From: Neptunomonas sp.
Lineage (GTDB): Bacteria; Pseudomonadota; Gammaproteobacteria; Pseudomonadales; Balneatricaceae
Length of the DNA: 36,767 bases
Assembly (NCBI RefSeq): GCF_016744175.1
Contig: NZ_JADGEV010000021.1
Coordinates: 22,625 to 59,391 of the forward strand
Direction: 5' to 3'
In this document: positions 1 to 11,337 of the stretch, piece after piece
Numbering within the stretch: the first letter of the stretch is position 1
Layout of the letters: each line of letters opens with the position of its first letter
Program-made: the position numbers and the translations under genes
The notes under the pieces: model-generated
Database searches by the model: none
The model's input: only the letters and a program-made list of their open reading frames with translations
Told to the model about the DNA's origin: nothing

Positions 1-735
1 GAACAAGAAAGGTTGTTAAAACAAGAGTCTGTTTTACGTGATAGAGCTTCCGCTGTAGAAAGCAGCACGCTAAATACTCAAGTGGCATCATTACCTACAC
101 CTACACCTACACCTACACCTACACCTATATCTAGACCTATACATGTGGTTAAAGCTGAAAAAGGGTTACCGCAGTTAAGTATTAGTAAAAATGAGTCATT
201 GTCGGTTGAGAAATTAACAACAGAAGTTTCAAAAACATTAAAAACATTAGCTCAGAAGCCGGCAGTGAAGATTCCTAAACCCGCTCTTACTCGTGTGGAA
301 AAACCTATCGAAGTTACGAAAACTGTCCCAAAAACTAAAGTGACAACTCCTGAAAAAGTGGGTGCGACCTCTAAAGTTGCTGCTTCTGTGACAAAAACAG
401 ATAAGAAAGCAGCTGCTTTAAAAGGTGGTACCAGTAAGTGGCTTAAGGAAGAGCAGTTATTATCTTGGCCTTCTACGGGTTATACATTGCAAGTTCTTGG
501 CGCACGATCTAAATCTAGCGTTGTGCAATTTATGGAGTCTTTAGATAGTCGTGATCGACTATATTACTTTACAACAGTGTTCAAAAAAGCACCTTGGCAT
601 GTTGTTGTATATGGGCAGTACGCCAACCGTACTGCCGCAAATCGTGCAGTGAGCTCTTTACCGAAAGAGCTTAAAAAGCTAAAGCCTTGGGCGAGAAGTA
701 TTAAAGGGGTGCAGCAAGACATCAAGAAAAAATAA
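1..735 (+). CDS. SPOR-domain protein, DamX-like (5' end outside window)
   Basis: The reading frame is open from base 1, so the gene starts upstream and only about 244 C-terminal residues are seen. A low-complexity linker rich in Pro, Thr, Lys and Val, including a run of Pro-Thr pairs at about residues 31-42, leads to a SPOR-type domain over roughly the last 80 residues (from the segment YTLQVLGARS onward). SPOR domains bind denuded septal peptidoglycan, and DamX-like proteins act at the cell division site. In Pseudomonas a protein with an N-terminal AAA ATPase and a C-terminal SPOR domain sits between aroB and gltB, which fits the next gene here. The ATPase part cannot be seen, so the family assignment rests on the SPOR domain and on position. 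The gene ends in a strong terminator at 771-796. Confidence 0.75.
   Translation, partial: EQERLLKQESVLRDRASAVESSTLNTQVASLPTPTPTPTPTPISRPIHVVKAEKGLPQLSISKNESLSVEKLTTEVSKTLKTLAQKPAVKIPKPALTRVEKPIEVTKTVPKTKVTTPEKVGATSKVAASVTKTDKKAAALKGGTSKWLKEEQLLSWPSTGYTLQVLGARSKSSVVQFMESLDSRDRLYYFTTVFKKAPWHVVVYGQYANRTAANRAVSSLPKELKKLKPWARSIKGVQQDIKKK
94..129 (+). repeat. hexanucleotide tandem repeat CCTACA, about six copies
   Basis: Five perfect CCTACA units at 94-123 are followed by CCTATA. They encode the Pro-Thr run in the linker of the SPOR protein. A change in copy number would keep the reading frame. Confidence 0.9.
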
Positions 736-770
736 TTTTTTTCTTTAGATAATTCAGTAAATTGTTTTTA

Positions 771-796
771 AAAAACGGCTTTTTGCCGTTTTTTTT
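771..796 (+). terminator. Rho-independent terminator after the SPOR gene
   Basis: A nine-base-pair stem AAAAACGGC/GCCGTTTTT with a five-T loop runs straight into more T residues. It separates the SPOR gene from gltB. Confidence 0.85.
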
Positions 797-827
797 ATGC
801 TTAAACGAATGAATGTTTGCTTAAAAT

Positions 828-856
828 TTGTCCCCAGCGGGCTCAATGTGTAAAAT
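828..856 (+). promoter_or_regulatory. possible sigma-70 promoter of gltBD
   Basis: TTGTCC at 828-833 and TAAAAT at 851-856 are separated by 17 bases. They lie just after the terminator of the upstream gene and about 95 bases before the gltB start. This is a consensus match only. Confidence 0.4.
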
Positions 857-951
857 ATCCTCCCTTTTTGCCTGCCAAATAAAAGACCAGTCGAAAAGGT
901 ATTATGTTAAGCCTTTGTATTTTTTAAGAACTTTTTAAGTGAGTATGACTT

Positions 952-3900
952 ATGAGCACAGGTCTATATCGCCCCGGTGAATTTAAGGATAACTGTGGTT
1001 TTGGTCTGATGGCGCACCTGGAAGGTACGGCCAGTCATGACCTTTTGCTAAAAGCGATTGGCGCACTCGCCTGTATGACCCATCGAGGCGGTATTGCTGC
1101 GGATGGTAAAACAGGCGATGGCTGCGGATTGTTAATGCAGAAGCCAGATAGTTTTTTACGTGAAGTAGCTAAAAGCGATCTTAGTGTAGAGCTAGCAGAG
1201 CAATATGCTGTTGGTATGGTTTTTTTATCGCGTGAAGCAGAATTAGCTGATGAATCGCGTACCACGTTAAACCGAGAACTCGAGGCTCAAGGGCTAGTAG
1301 TTAAAGGCTGGCGTGTAGTACCGACAGATGAAAGCTGTCTTGGGCCGATTGCTAAAGATACTTTGCCGCAAATTGAGCAAGTCTTTATCGAAGCAGCCGA
1401 TAAGTCTGAGCGTGATTTTGGTATCAGTTTGTTTGTTGCCCGCCGCAAAGCAGAAATTGCTTTAAACGCGGATAAGGATTTTTATATCTGTAGCCTTTCA
1501 GATAAAGTTCTTTCGTATAAAGGGCTGACTTTACCTGTCGATCTCCCTGTGTTTTATAAAGACCTTGCTGATGAGCGTCTTGAAACAGCGGTGTGTACTT
1601 ACCATCAACGTTTTTCAACGAACACGGCTCCACGCTGGCCTTTAGCTCAGCCATTTCGTTTTCTGGCGCATAACGGTGAAATTAATACGATCGAAGGTAA
1701 CCGTAACTGGTCTCGTGCCCGTTCGCGTAAGTTTGCTACAGACCTGTTACCTAACCTCAAAGAACTACAGCCGATTGTAAATACAAGCGGCTCTGACTCT
1801 TCCAGTATGGATAACATGCTGGAGTTTCTAATGGTCGGTGGAATTGACATTTACCGTGCTGTTCGCATGATTATTCCACCAGCCTGGCAGAATGTTGACA
1901 CCATGGACACGGAACTGCGTGCCTTCTATGAATACAACTCGATGCATATGGAGCCATGGGATGGCCCCGCAGGCATGGTAATGACTGATGGTCGTTTTGC
2001 TGTGTGTATGCTTGACCGTAATGGTCTACGCCCATCACGTTGGGTTATAACAAAGCAGGGTTATGTTTGTACGGCGTCTGAGATTGGTGTTTTTGATTAC
2101 CAACCAGAAGATATTGTGGCGCAGGGCCAAGTAGGCCCAGGTCAAATTTTTGCAATTGATACAGCCAGTGGGGAAGTATTACACACGGCCGATATTGATA
2201 ATCGCCTGAAAAAAGCGCAACCGTACAAAAAATGGCTCAGAGAAAATGCCTTGCGCCTTGAGCAGACGATGAACCTGAGTGAAGAGTCACGATCTTTTCG
2301 TGAGATGCCTCCAGAAGAAGTTAAAAGGCACATGAAAATGTTCCAAGTGACTTTCGAGGAGCGAGACCATGTTATTCGCCCACTAGGTGAGTCTGGCATG
2401 GAAGCAGTCGGCTCTATGGGTGATGATAAACCAATGGCGGTTTTGTCTAGCCGTGTCCGGTCTCCCTATGACTATTTTCGTCAGCAGTTTGCTCAGGTAA
2501 CCAATCCACCTATTGATCCTTTACGTGAATCGATCGTTATGTCGTTGGAAACGTGTATCGGTGCTGAGCAGAATATTTTTGAAGAAACAGCAGAGCATGC
2601 ACGACGTGTTATTTTAACAACACCAGTATTATCGGCATCTAAGTTCCGCCGTCTGCGTGATAATGAAGTGCCTGGCTTTGGTGTTGTAACGATTAACTTG
2701 AATTATGATTCTTCAGAAACCAACCTGAAAGATGCAATAGCAAAGGTTACTGACGAAGCTGAAAAGGCGGTTCGTGATGGTAAAGTTATTATCATTCTAT
2801 CGGATGCGAAGATAGAAGAAGGTAAGCTACCCATTCATGCGGCAATGGCTACAGGTGCCGTGCATCATCGTTTAGTCGATACTGGATTACGTTGCGATGC
2901 AAATATCGTAGTTGAAACCGGAACAGTAAGAGACCCACATCACTTCTCGGTTCTGTTTGGTTTTGGTGCTACAGCCGTTTATCCATTCCTTGTTTATCGC
3001 GTATTGAATGACTTGTGTGCATCTGGTGAAATGCTGTTAGACCCACTAGATAGCCATGAAAATTACCGTAAAGGTATCAACAAAGGCTTGATGAAGATCC
3101 TCTCGAAGATGGGTATTTCTACCATCGCTTCTTATCGAGGAGCTCAGCTGTTTGAAGCCATAGGTTTAAGCTCTGAAGTTGTCAGTCAGTGCTTTAAAGG
3201 CGTGAGTAGCCGTATTGAAGGCGCGCGTTTTGAAGATTTCGAATACGAGCAGTCATTACTGGCGAAACAGGCTTGGACAGCTCGTAAACCTATTCAGCAA
3301 GGTGGCCTACTAAAGTATATGCATGATGGTGAATATCATGCGTATAACCCGGATGTTGTCCGAACTATCCATGAAGCGGTTGAAAGTGGTGATCCGGCTA
3401 AATATCAAATATATGCTGATCTAGTGAATAATCGTGGTGTCGCCACACTGCGTGACATGCTGGCTTTGAAAAAAGATGTGAAGTCAATTTCACTGGATCA
3501 GGTTGAACCGGTTGAAGAAATTCTCAAGCGCTTTGACTCAGCCGCAATGTCTCTGGGTGCTTTATCACCAGAAGCTCATGAAGCATTAGCAGTTGCTATG
3601 AATGAGCTGGGTGGCCGTTCTAACTCGGGTGAAGGTGGTGAAGACCCTGCTCGTCACGGCACCATGAAGCGCTCAAAAATTAAGCAGATAGCATCAGGTC
3701 GCTTTGGAGTTACTCCTGAGTATTTGATGAGTGCAGATGTTTTACAGATCAAGGTTGCTCAGGGGGCTAAACCTGGTGAGGGTGGTCAGCTTCCTGGCGG
3801 GAAGGTCAATGATCTGATAGCTCGTTTACGCTTTTCTGTACCCGGTGTCACGCTGATTTCACCGCCACCACACCATGATATTTACTCAATTGAAGATTTA

Positions 3901-5409
3901 GCACAGCTGATTTTCGATTTGAAGCAGATTAATCCTGAAGCATTGGTCTCGGTAAAACTAGTTTCACGGCCAGGTGTTGGCACTATCGCCTGTGGTGTGG
4001 CTAAGGCGTACGCTGATTTGATTACTATCTCAGGTTATGATGGTGGAACAGCAGCATCACCGATCACTTCGATTCACCATGCTGGCTCCCCATGGGAACT
4101 AGGCCTTTCTGATGCACATCAGTCGCTTAGGGGTAACCACCTGCGTGGCAAAATTCGTTTGCAAACAGATGGTGGCTTAAAAACTGGCTTGGATGTAATT
4201 AAGGCGGCCATGTTAGGTGCTGAGAGCTTTGGATTTGGCACAATGCCAATGGTCGCTCTAGGTTGTAAATACTTGCGTATCTGCCATTTAAACAACTGTG
4301 CAACCGGTGTTGCTACTCAGAATGAGAGACTGCGTGAAGATTTCTTCCGTGGAACAGTTGAAATGGTGAAGAACTTCTTTAGATTTGTTGCAGAAGAAAC
4401 GCGTCAATGGATGGCTCAAATGGGCATTCGTACCATGGATGAGTTGGTAGGACGTGTTGATTTGCTAGAATTGATCGACGGTTATACACCCAAACAACAG
4501 AATTTGGATTTAAGCCCAATTATTAGTGACGGTGGCGTGCCTGCTGAATATCCTCAGATTTGTCAGCAAACGCGTAATGAGCCATACGATAGCGGTGATC
4601 TCAACACTCAGATGCTTGAGTTGTCATTACAGAGTATTGAGCAGAAAACCGGTGGCGAATGGCAGTTGGCAATTACTAACTGTGATCGCTCTGTTGGTGC
4701 GCGTACTTCAGGTGCCATTGCTAAACAGCATGGTAATCTGGGCATGTGTGGTCAGCAGCTCACATTCAGCTTTAAAGGCCACGCAGGCCAGTCATTTGGT
4801 GTGTGGAACGCCGGTGGCCAGGATCTTATTCTAGAAGGTGATGCCAACGACTACGTCGGTAAAGGCATGGCGGGCGGTAAAATTGTAATTAAGCCGTTTG
4901 CTGCTGCTAATTTCAAGTCGAATGAAACCGCTATTATGGGTAATACCTGTTTGTACGGTTCAACGGGTGGGAAGTTATTTGCTGCTGGTCGTGCCGGTGA
5001 GCGCTTTGCAGTGCGTAACTCGGGTTGTCATGCTGTTGTTGAAGGAGCCGGTGATCATTGCTGTGAGTATATGACCGGTGGTCTGGTGACTGTACTTGGA
5101 GCAACGGGTTATAACTTCGGTGCAGGCATGACCGGTGGATTTGCCTATGTACTGGATATGAGTAATACCTTTGTGGATAAGTACAATCATGAATTGGTTG
5201 AGATTCACCGAGTTCATACTGAGCATATGGAAATCCATAAAAACCATTTGCGTTCAGTGATTATTGAATTTGCTCGAGAGACAGGTAGTGCTTGGGGCCA
5301 AGAAATTATTGAGAATTTTGATGATTATATCGGTCGCTTCTGGTTGGTTAAGCCGAAAGCCGCGGGTATTACTGATTTACTGAATAGTGTTCGTAGACGC
5401 CCTGAATAA
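952..5409 (+). CDS. gltB: glutamate synthase (NADPH) large subunit
   Basis: GltB makes glutamate from 2-oxoglutarate and the amide nitrogen of glutamine, with electrons from GltD. At 1485 residues it has about the length of E. coli GltB. The expected order is visible: an N-terminal class II glutamine amidotransferase domain whose nucleophile would be Cys15 (DNCGFG) after removal of a short propeptide; a central domain; an FMN-binding synthase domain (about 800-1180) with the 3Fe-4S cysteines C1105, C1111 and C1116 spaced as in known enzymes; and a C-terminal glycine-rich beta-helix (about 1220-1485). The propeptide is only 14 residues, shorter than in E. coli. gltD follows after 63 bases, so the two form an operon. 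Confidence 0.97.
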   Translation: MSTGLYRPGEFKDNCGFGLMAHLEGTASHDLLLKAIGALACMTHRGGIAADGKTGDGCGLLMQKPDSFLREVAKSDLSVELAEQYAVGMVFLSREAELADESRTTLNRELEAQGLVVKGWRVVPTDESCLGPIAKDTLPQIEQVFIEAADKSERDFGISLFVARRKAEIALNADKDFYICSLSDKVLSYKGLTLPVDLPVFYKDLADERLETAVCTYHQRFSTNTAPRWPLAQPFRFLAHNGEINTIEGNRNWSRARSRKFATDLLPNLKELQPIVNTSGSDSSSMDNMLEFLMVGGIDIYRAVRMIIPPAWQNVDTMDTELRAFYEYNSMHMEPWDGPAGMVMTDGRFAVCMLDRNGLRPSRWVITKQGYVCTASEIGVFDYQPEDIVAQGQVGPGQIFAIDTASGEVLHTADIDNRLKKAQPYKKWLRENALRLEQTMNLSEESRSFREMPPEEVKRHMKMFQVTFEERDHVIRPLGESGMEAVGSMGDDKPMAVLSSRVRSPYDYFRQQFAQVTNPPIDPLRESIVMSLETCIGAEQNIFEETAEHARRVILTTPVLSASKFRRLRDNEVPGFGVVTINLNYDSSETNLKDAIAKVTDEAEKAVRDGKVIIILSDAKIEEGKLPIHAAMATGAVHHRLVDTGLRCDANIVVETGTVRDPHHFSVLFGFGATAVYPFLVYRVLNDLCASGEMLLDPLDSHENYRKGINKGLMKILSKMGISTIASYRGAQLFEAIGLSSEVVSQCFKGVSSRIEGARFEDFEYEQSLLAKQAWTARKPIQQGGLLKYMHDGEYHAYNPDVVRTIHEAVESGDPAKYQIYADLVNNRGVATLRDMLALKKDVKSISLDQVEPVEEILKRFDSAAMSLGALSPEAHEALAVAMNELGGRSNSGEGGEDPARHGTMKRSKIKQIASGRFGVTPEYLMSADVLQIKVAQGAKPGEGGQLPGGKVNDLIARLRFSVPGVTLISPPPHHDIYSIEDLAQLIFDLKQINPEALVSVKLVSRPGVGTIACGVAKAYADLITISGYDGGTAASPITSIHHAGSPWELGLSDAHQSLRGNHLRGKIRLQTDGGLKTGLDVIKAAMLGAESFGFGTMPMVALGCKYLRICHLNNCATGVATQNERLREDFFRGTVEMVKNFFRFVAEETRQWMAQMGIRTMDELVGRVDLLELIDGYTPKQQNLDLSPIISDGGVPAEYPQICQQTRNEPYDSGDLNTQMLELSLQSIEQKTGGEWQLAITNCDRSVGARTSGAIAKQHGNLGMCGQQLTFSFKGHAGQSFGVWNAGGQDLILEGDANDYVGKGMAGGKIVIKPFAAANFKSNETAIMGNTCLYGSTGGKLFAAGRAGERFAVRNSGCHAVVEGAGDHCCEYMTGGLVTVLGATGYNFGAGMTGGFAYVLDMSNTFVDKYNHELVEIHRVHTEHMEIHKNHLRSVIIEFARETGSAWGQEIIENFDDYIGRFWLVKPKAAGITDLLNSVRRRPE

Positions 5410-5437
5410 CAGGTTTCGTAGCGATAAAGTTTAATCT

Positions 5438-5455
5438 GCGCCTGTTTACAGGCGC
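5438..5455 (+). repeat. intercistronic stem-loop between gltB and gltD
   Basis: A perfect seven-base-pair inverted repeat, GCGCCTG/CAGGCGC, with loop TTTA. There is no T tract, so it is more likely an mRNA stability or processing element than a terminator. It ends shortly before the gltD ribosome binding site GAGGTGGG. Confidence 0.7.
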
Positions 5456-5463
5456 CATAATGA

Positions 5464-6903
<1,440 letters not shown>

Positions 6904-6956
6904 TGCTGGGTTGCTCGTTGTCGCTTAATTGTTTTTATGAGTATGACGATGTTGAT

Positions 6957-6987
6957 AAAAAGGCCGCTAATATAGCGGCTTTTTTTG
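6957..6987. terminator. bidirectional terminator between gltD and rarD
   Basis: GCCGCT/AGCGGC with loop AATAT is flanked by A and T runs on the two sides, so it can work in both directions. The TAG stop codon of rarD (6969-6967, minus strand) lies inside the hairpin. Confidence 0.85.
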
Positions 6988-7899
6988 TTTCTCCAGTCCT
7001 ATATTTCCAGCAAATTTTGCTAACTTAGCACGACGTATCGCATCGATTGAGAAAACGGTAAAACCCACCCAGACCAATGAGAAGGTTGCTAGGCGCCCTG
7101 TATCTATTGCTTCACCGAATAAAAATACGGCAAGTAAGAAGTAAAGTGTTGGTTCGATATACTGTAAGACCGCGATCGTAGAGATGTTTTTTGTGCGTGC
7201 CACACCAAAGGCAAATAGGCCTAATGGTAAAATAGTCATCGGCGCCGTTAGCATTAACAAAAGACGAACACTATCTTCATTGGCTTCCCAATGAGTCTGC
7301 CCTGACATACCGATGAGGTAAAATAATGCAAAAGGAACCATGAGTAGTGCTTCAGCTGCGAGCCCGTTAAGGGTATCGATGCGTACTTGCTTCTTAATGA
7401 CGCCATAGCAACCAAATGCAAGAGTAATACCGATGGTCAACCATGGGAAGCTATCTAGGCTTATGCAAGCGTAAAGAAAACCTGTTGCGCAAAGTAGCAG
7501 AGCGATGAATTGTAATGGTGTAAGTCGCTCTCGTAGATAGAGCACCCCAATCAGGATACTGATAAGCGGCGTAAGAAAGTATGCCAAACTTACCATCAGT
7601 ACTTGGCCGTTGGTGGTCCCCCAGGTGTTGAGGTACCAGCTAGTGGATATACAAATTGTAGAGATAAACAGTGAGGAAAATGTTTTGGGGTCCATCAATA
7701 GTTTGAATACACGTATGGGCGTGACGGTTATCCAGAGTAATGCCGCCATTAAAGGTACAGAGCATAGAACACGTAGGGCAAAGATTTCCATCGCTTCTAC
7801 CCCATTAAAGTACTGATAGAAGAGTGGCGATAGCCCCCAAATAATATAGGCCGAAGTGGTCCAGAGTAGGCCACCTTGTACAAAGTTAGATCGTTGCAT
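6967..7899 (-). CDS. rarD: EamA-family transporter, RarD-like
   Basis: A 310-residue, strongly hydrophobic protein with about ten membrane segments in two EamA repeats. The opening, with SAYIIWGLSPLFY followed by an ALRV segment, matches the RarD branch of the drug/metabolite transporter superfamily. The substrates of RarD proteins are not well established, and the old link with chloramphenicol does not define a function here. The gene is transcribed toward gltD and stands alone: 178 bases separate it from the racemase gene upstream, and that gap contains a terminator for the racemase operon. The final codons and stop form part of the shared terminator hairpin. Confidence 0.8.
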   Translation of the reverse strand: MQRSNFVQGGLLWTTSAYIIWGLSPLFYQYFNGVEAMEIFALRVLCSVPLMAALLWITVTPIRVFKLLMDPKTFSSLFISTICISTSWYLNTWGTTNGQVLMVSLAYFLTPLISILIGVLYLRERLTPLQFIALLLCATGFLYACISLDSFPWLTIGITLAFGCYGVIKKQVRIDTLNGLAAEALLMVPFALFYLIGMSGQTHWEANEDSVRLLLMLTAPMTILPLGLFAFGVARTKNISTIAVLQYIEPTLYFLLAVFLFGEAIDTGRLATFSLVWVGFTVFSIDAIRRAKLAKFAGNIGLEKQKKPLY

Positions 7900-8003
7900 G
7901 TGTTGGTTTTAGCTATACATTATTGTGATGAGATAAGAACTGGAATACGAAATTTCCGTATGGTACTGACGTGATTCATTAAAGATCTTAGTTAAAAAAT
8001 AAT

Positions 8004-8036
8004 AAGACGACTATTGAGCAGTGCTCTAGTCGTCAT
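8004..8036 (-). terminator. terminator of the ridA-dadA-racemase operon
   Basis: GACGACTA (8006-8013) pairs with TAGTCGTC (8027-8034) across a 13-base loop. On the minus strand the stem is followed by a T-rich run. It lies about 45 bases after the racemase stop. Confidence 0.7.
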
Positions 8037-8077
8037 TAATAGTGCTTTCAATCAATGCAGCGAGACATCAGTCTGAG

Positions 8078-8794
8078 TTAGGCGATTTGACGATCCACAG
8101 CCGCTGCCACCATGCGCGTTAGGCTGCTTAAATCAAAGATTGGCAGGCCGAAATTTTTCTGCAGCTTCGGTGCAAAGTGCGAAAGATCAGTACACTCAAG
8201 AACGATAGCGCCCACTTCTGGATTTTCGTTCAACATGCCCTGAACCACAGAGTTTAATTCCTCCTCGAAAAGATCCATATCTAGGTCATCTGTATCGCCA
8301 TGAAGGATGACTTCTGCAAACTGTTTTTGGTGTTGCATACCTGCAACTACAACAGGCTCTGCAGTAATGCCGACACCTTTTAGGTGGTCTGCGGTCAGCG
8401 CATCACTGTTAGCAACCACTACGCCTACTTTCTGATCTCGTTTTAATAAGCATGAGACCAATGGAACTTGAATGAGGCTAGACATAAACACGGGCACATT
8501 TACCGCATCGGCAATCTCTTTCTGGTGCAGTGCTAGAAAGCCGCAACTACCGGTGATTGCTTTTACGCCTTCACGTTCTAGTTCCTGAGCGGCTTCTATA
8601 AATGGCTTTAGCAGCTCCGGATCTCGTTCGCGGATAAGGCGGTCAATAGTAGCGCCTTTGACTGTCTTGTAAATAATAGGAAAGTCAAAGCTGGCGGGGT
8701 GCTTAATATGTCCAGCTGGTTTAGGGAAGTAAGACTCTAGGGAAATAACGCCTATAGTGAGTCCGCATACATTGATACCACCTTTGATGATCAT
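8078..8794 (-). CDS. aspartate/glutamate racemase family protein
   Basis: A 238-residue member of the Asp/Glu/hydantoin racemase superfamily. These enzymes are independent of cofactors and use two cysteines as acid and base. Both are visible, in TGSCGF (about residue 83) and LECTDL (about residue 200), so the enzyme is probably active. The family also contains hydantoin racemases and maleate isomerase-like enzymes, and the sequence alone does not tell which substrate is used. The start codon lies 15 bases after the dadA stop with AGGA upstream, so it is the last gene of a ridA-dadA-racemase operon. In that setting it probably interconverts the L and D forms of the compound that DadA oxidises. 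Confidence 0.8.
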   Translation of the reverse strand: MIIKGGINVCGLTIGVISLESYFPKPAGHIKHPASFDFPIIYKTVKGATIDRLIRERDPELLKPFIEAAQELEREGVKAITGSCGFLALHQKEIADAVNVPVFMSSLIQVPLVSCLLKRDQKVGVVVANSDALTADHLKGVGITAEPVVVAGMQHQKQFAEVILHGDTDDLDMDLFEEELNSVVQGMLNENPEVGAIVLECTDLSHFAPKLQKNFGLPIFDLSSLTRMVAAAVDRQIA

Positions 8795-8809
8795 ATTTTA
8801 AATATCCTG

Positions 8810-10051
8810 TCAGTTAAAGCGTGCAGCGGAGAATGGTTTAAGATCTACTATTGGTACATGGCCCTGTATGCTTTGTGTAATCAGCTTGCCGGTAATTGCA
8901 GCGAATGTTAGCCCTAAGTGGCCATGACCAAACCCTACTTTTATCCGAGGGTGCTGCTCTAGCGCCCCTATAATCGGTAGAGAATCGGGTGTTGATGGAC
9001 GACTACCAACCCAAGTCGACTTGATTTCAGGGGCACTGCCTAACATCACTTTGGCATGCTTCAGCATTTCATCAGCACGTTGCGGATTTAGGGGGGCATC
9101 GGCAAATGCAAACTCTGCTGTTCCTGCTAAGCGTATACCGTCTTCCATCGGCGTCAGGAAGACCGCTTTATCTAGCCAGCCTACTGGGCGACTAAGAGAT
9201 TTTGCACCAATATCTAGTGTTAGATGGTAACCGCGTTCGCTGACGAGTGGGATTTTCACTCCAAGTTTTGTCAGAATCTCTTTGGATGAAAAACCTGCAC
9301 AGATTACGACTTGATCATATTTAACGCTGCTATTACTTAGCATTATTGTTACTTCATTATCATTAGGTAATACTGCTTGCACTTCATCTTGTAATATCTT
9401 TCCACCGTTGATACTGAAGTAAAGGGCATAGCGCCGGCTCAATTCAACGGGGCTTATCGTGAATCGAGTATCGGGATAAAATACACCGCCAGCATGAAAG
9501 TTAGCTAAATCAGGTTCCATGTCATGCACTTGATTTGCATTCAAAAACTCTAGATTTACACCTTGCTCTCTGCGTTCTTGCAGATCGCCATTTTGTGCGG
9601 TAGAAAATCCTTCTTCTGTTGCAAAGAGACCTAAACAGCCTTCAGATTTAATCAAGTCCTGAGCATCGGTGAGATCCAGTAATTCTTGATTAGTGAGTTG
9701 TGCACATTCTTGCAAAGATGTAAGTGCTTTCTTTCCTTGCACGTACTTTGTAGGGAAACAGGCTTTGAAAAACTCCCAGCCGTAAGGCATCAATGAGGGT
9801 AAATAGCTCCCTTGCATAGACAGTGGGCTAGTTTTATCTAGGAGCATTCCAGGCATTTTTTTCATCATTGCAAACTTAGCAAACGGCAAGCGGGCATAAT
9901 CTGCAAATAAACCCGCGTTACCGAAAGATGCGCCCATTCCGGGAGATTCTTTATCGATCAATGTCACCTTATAACCTGCTTTTTGCAAGCAAAGTGCGGT
10001 TGACAGACCGACGATCCCTGCCCCCAATATTCCAATATGTATATTTTGCAT
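8810..10051 (-). CDS. dadA: FAD-dependent D-amino acid dehydrogenase
   Basis: A 413-residue flavoprotein of the DAO/DadA family. The N-terminal Rossmann motif GILGAGIVGLSTA binds FAD, and GASFGNAGLF shortly after it is typical of DadA. The C-terminal part has the family's second FAD segment (PSTPDSLPIIGALE, then GHGHLGLTFA). Such enzymes oxidise D-amino acids, or related secondary amines, to imino acids and pass electrons to the respiratory chain. The neighbours fit well: RidA hydrolyses imino/enamino products, and the racemase could supply the D form. The symbol describes the family; the true substrate may not be D-alanine, since DadA paralogues for other substrates are common. Confidence 0.85.
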   Translation of the reverse strand: MQNIHIGILGAGIVGLSTALCLQKAGYKVTLIDKESPGMGASFGNAGLFADYARLPFAKFAMMKKMPGMLLDKTSPLSMQGSYLPSLMPYGWEFFKACFPTKYVQGKKALTSLQECAQLTNQELLDLTDAQDLIKSEGCLGLFATEEGFSTAQNGDLQERREQGVNLEFLNANQVHDMEPDLANFHAGGVFYPDTRFTISPVELSRRYALYFSINGGKILQDEVQAVLPNDNEVTIMLSNSSVKYDQVVICAGFSSKEILTKLGVKIPLVSERGYHLTLDIGAKSLSRPVGWLDKAVFLTPMEDGIRLAGTAEFAFADAPLNPQRADEMLKHAKVMLGSAPEIKSTWVGSRPSTPDSLPIIGALEQHPRIKVGFGHGHLGLTFAAITGKLITQSIQGHVPIVDLKPFSAARFN

Positions 10052-10088
10052 AACTTACTTCGTGATGGAGCCACCACGCCTCACAATT

Positions 10089-10436
10089 TTAAGCTTTGGC
10101 TGCGATTACCTGAATCTCTACTAACAGTTCCGGACGTGCTAAACGAGATTCCACACAGGCCCTGACGGGTGTGTTTTTGCTATCCACCCATGCATCCCAC
10201 ACCGCATTCATCTGATCGAATTGGCTAATATCAGAAACCCAGATATTAGCGCTGATCAGGCGGCTCTTATCGCTACCCGCGTCTTTGAGTAGAGCGTCTA
10301 TTTGTGCCAAAACTTGGTGGGTCTGCCCGGCCATATCTTCGGATGGATTTTTTGCTACTTGGCCGGCAGTCCAAACTAGATCTGCAAAGCTTACTAGTTG
10401 GCTCATACGTTGATTTGAATGTTGGCGTTGGATCAT
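10089..10436 (-). CDS. RidA-family imine/enamine deaminase
   Basis: A 115-residue protein of the YjgF/RidA family, which hydrolyses reactive enamines and imines released by amino acid enzymes. The N-terminal NQRMSQ block, AGQVA, and the C-terminal PVRACVE with a conserved arginine and VEIQ with the expected glutamate are present, so catalytic function is likely. The N-terminal residues before RMSQ match the usual start of the family, which supports this start codon, although its AGGA lies unusually close to it. It is the first gene of the operon with dadA (37-base gap) and would remove the imino acid made by DadA. It probably belongs to a Rid subgroup linked to specific catabolic operons rather than being housekeeping RidA. 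Confidence 0.85.
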   Translation of the reverse strand: MIQRQHSNQRMSQLVSFADLVWTAGQVAKNPSEDMAGQTHQVLAQIDALLKDAGSDKSRLISANIWVSDISQFDQMNAVWDAWVDSKNTPVRACVESRLARPELLVEIQVIAAKA

Positions 10437-11337
10437 GTCCTACTCACTTATTATTGGTTTTACTTGTGTTGGCTTGCAGTACTACAAACTATTTTTTTGC
10501 TTGTATTTTTTGATGTCATAAGTTAGTCGTTTTAATCATTAAGCCAATGGCTCTCGGGCTCTCGGGAACTCGATTATGAGAACAATTAACTCAAACATGG
10601 TTGTCAAAATACATAAGAGAAGGGCTGTAAATGCGAGGTACTAGATACTGATTTCTATAATCAATACCGTTTATAAACGATACGTACATTGAGATCTTCT
10701 TTTATTGTTATATTCGGCCTACTAACTAAAACAACCCAGATAGCAGCTTTTAAGAAGTTATTATTTACACTAAAAAACATAATAACAAATCGTAAATATT
10801 TAACATTTCATCAGTTATTTTTATATTAATGAGAATTTATGATTGGGCTGAGTGTGTTCTTAATCGCTACTGAAACTCAGTATTTATCAAAGGAGTAAGC
10901 CAATTGCGTTTGTTAACTCGGTGATAAATCAAACGAAGGTAGCTGATGAAAGAGTGCATAGTTATTTGAGATAACCGCTTCTTATTTTTCATTTTCAATA
11001 AAGTGTGTTGCCTTCGATTTCTAAAGAAATGAGCTTTTCTCTTTCATAATTCAGAGATCCCCCAAGTATTTGTTAAAAAACATACTCATACATAAGCACT
11101 CAATTAGATGGCATTTTTATTAAAATACTGTCGCGTGAAAGAGTCGAGACGTGATAAATAACATAAGAAAAACTTATATAATCAAATATTTTTTAGAATT
11201 GTATCTATATTAAGTTTGTTTACACTGAATGAATCATTGTCCTGTGATATTGGAAGTTGAGTTGTTACAGCAACTCTTAGTTCTTCGTCACAGTCATTGC
11301 TGAAACTTATAAAAACAAGAAACATTCGGGTAGTAAA
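10437..11337. other. 901-base AT-rich intergenic region between ridA and tctB
   Basis: No convincing gene is seen. The region holds a perfect 12-base palindrome CGTTTATAAACG (10668-10679) with partly symmetric flanks; a tandem repeat of GGCTCTCG (10549-10564); a TATAAT hexamer at 11177-11182 that could be a -10 element for tctB but lacks a good -35; and a GAGTTG/CAACTC hairpin (11259-11276) in the presumed tctB leader. Two very short open frames (10576-10644, 22 codons; 10839-10898, 19 codons) have no other support. The two divergent operons on either side must have their promoters here. The length and AT content also fit the remains of a lost gene. Confidence 0.6.
10668..10679. promoter_or_regulatory. 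12-base palindrome, possible operator
   Basis: CGTTTATAAACG is a perfect palindrome in the control region between the divergent ridA and tctB operons. It could bind a dimeric regulator. No regulator can be named from the sequence. Confidence 0.35.

Noticed and set aside
10576-10898. Two short open frames (22 and 19 codons) in the ridA-tctB gap
   Set aside because: No clear ribosome binding site, no recognisable sequence, and such lengths occur by chance in AT-rich DNA.
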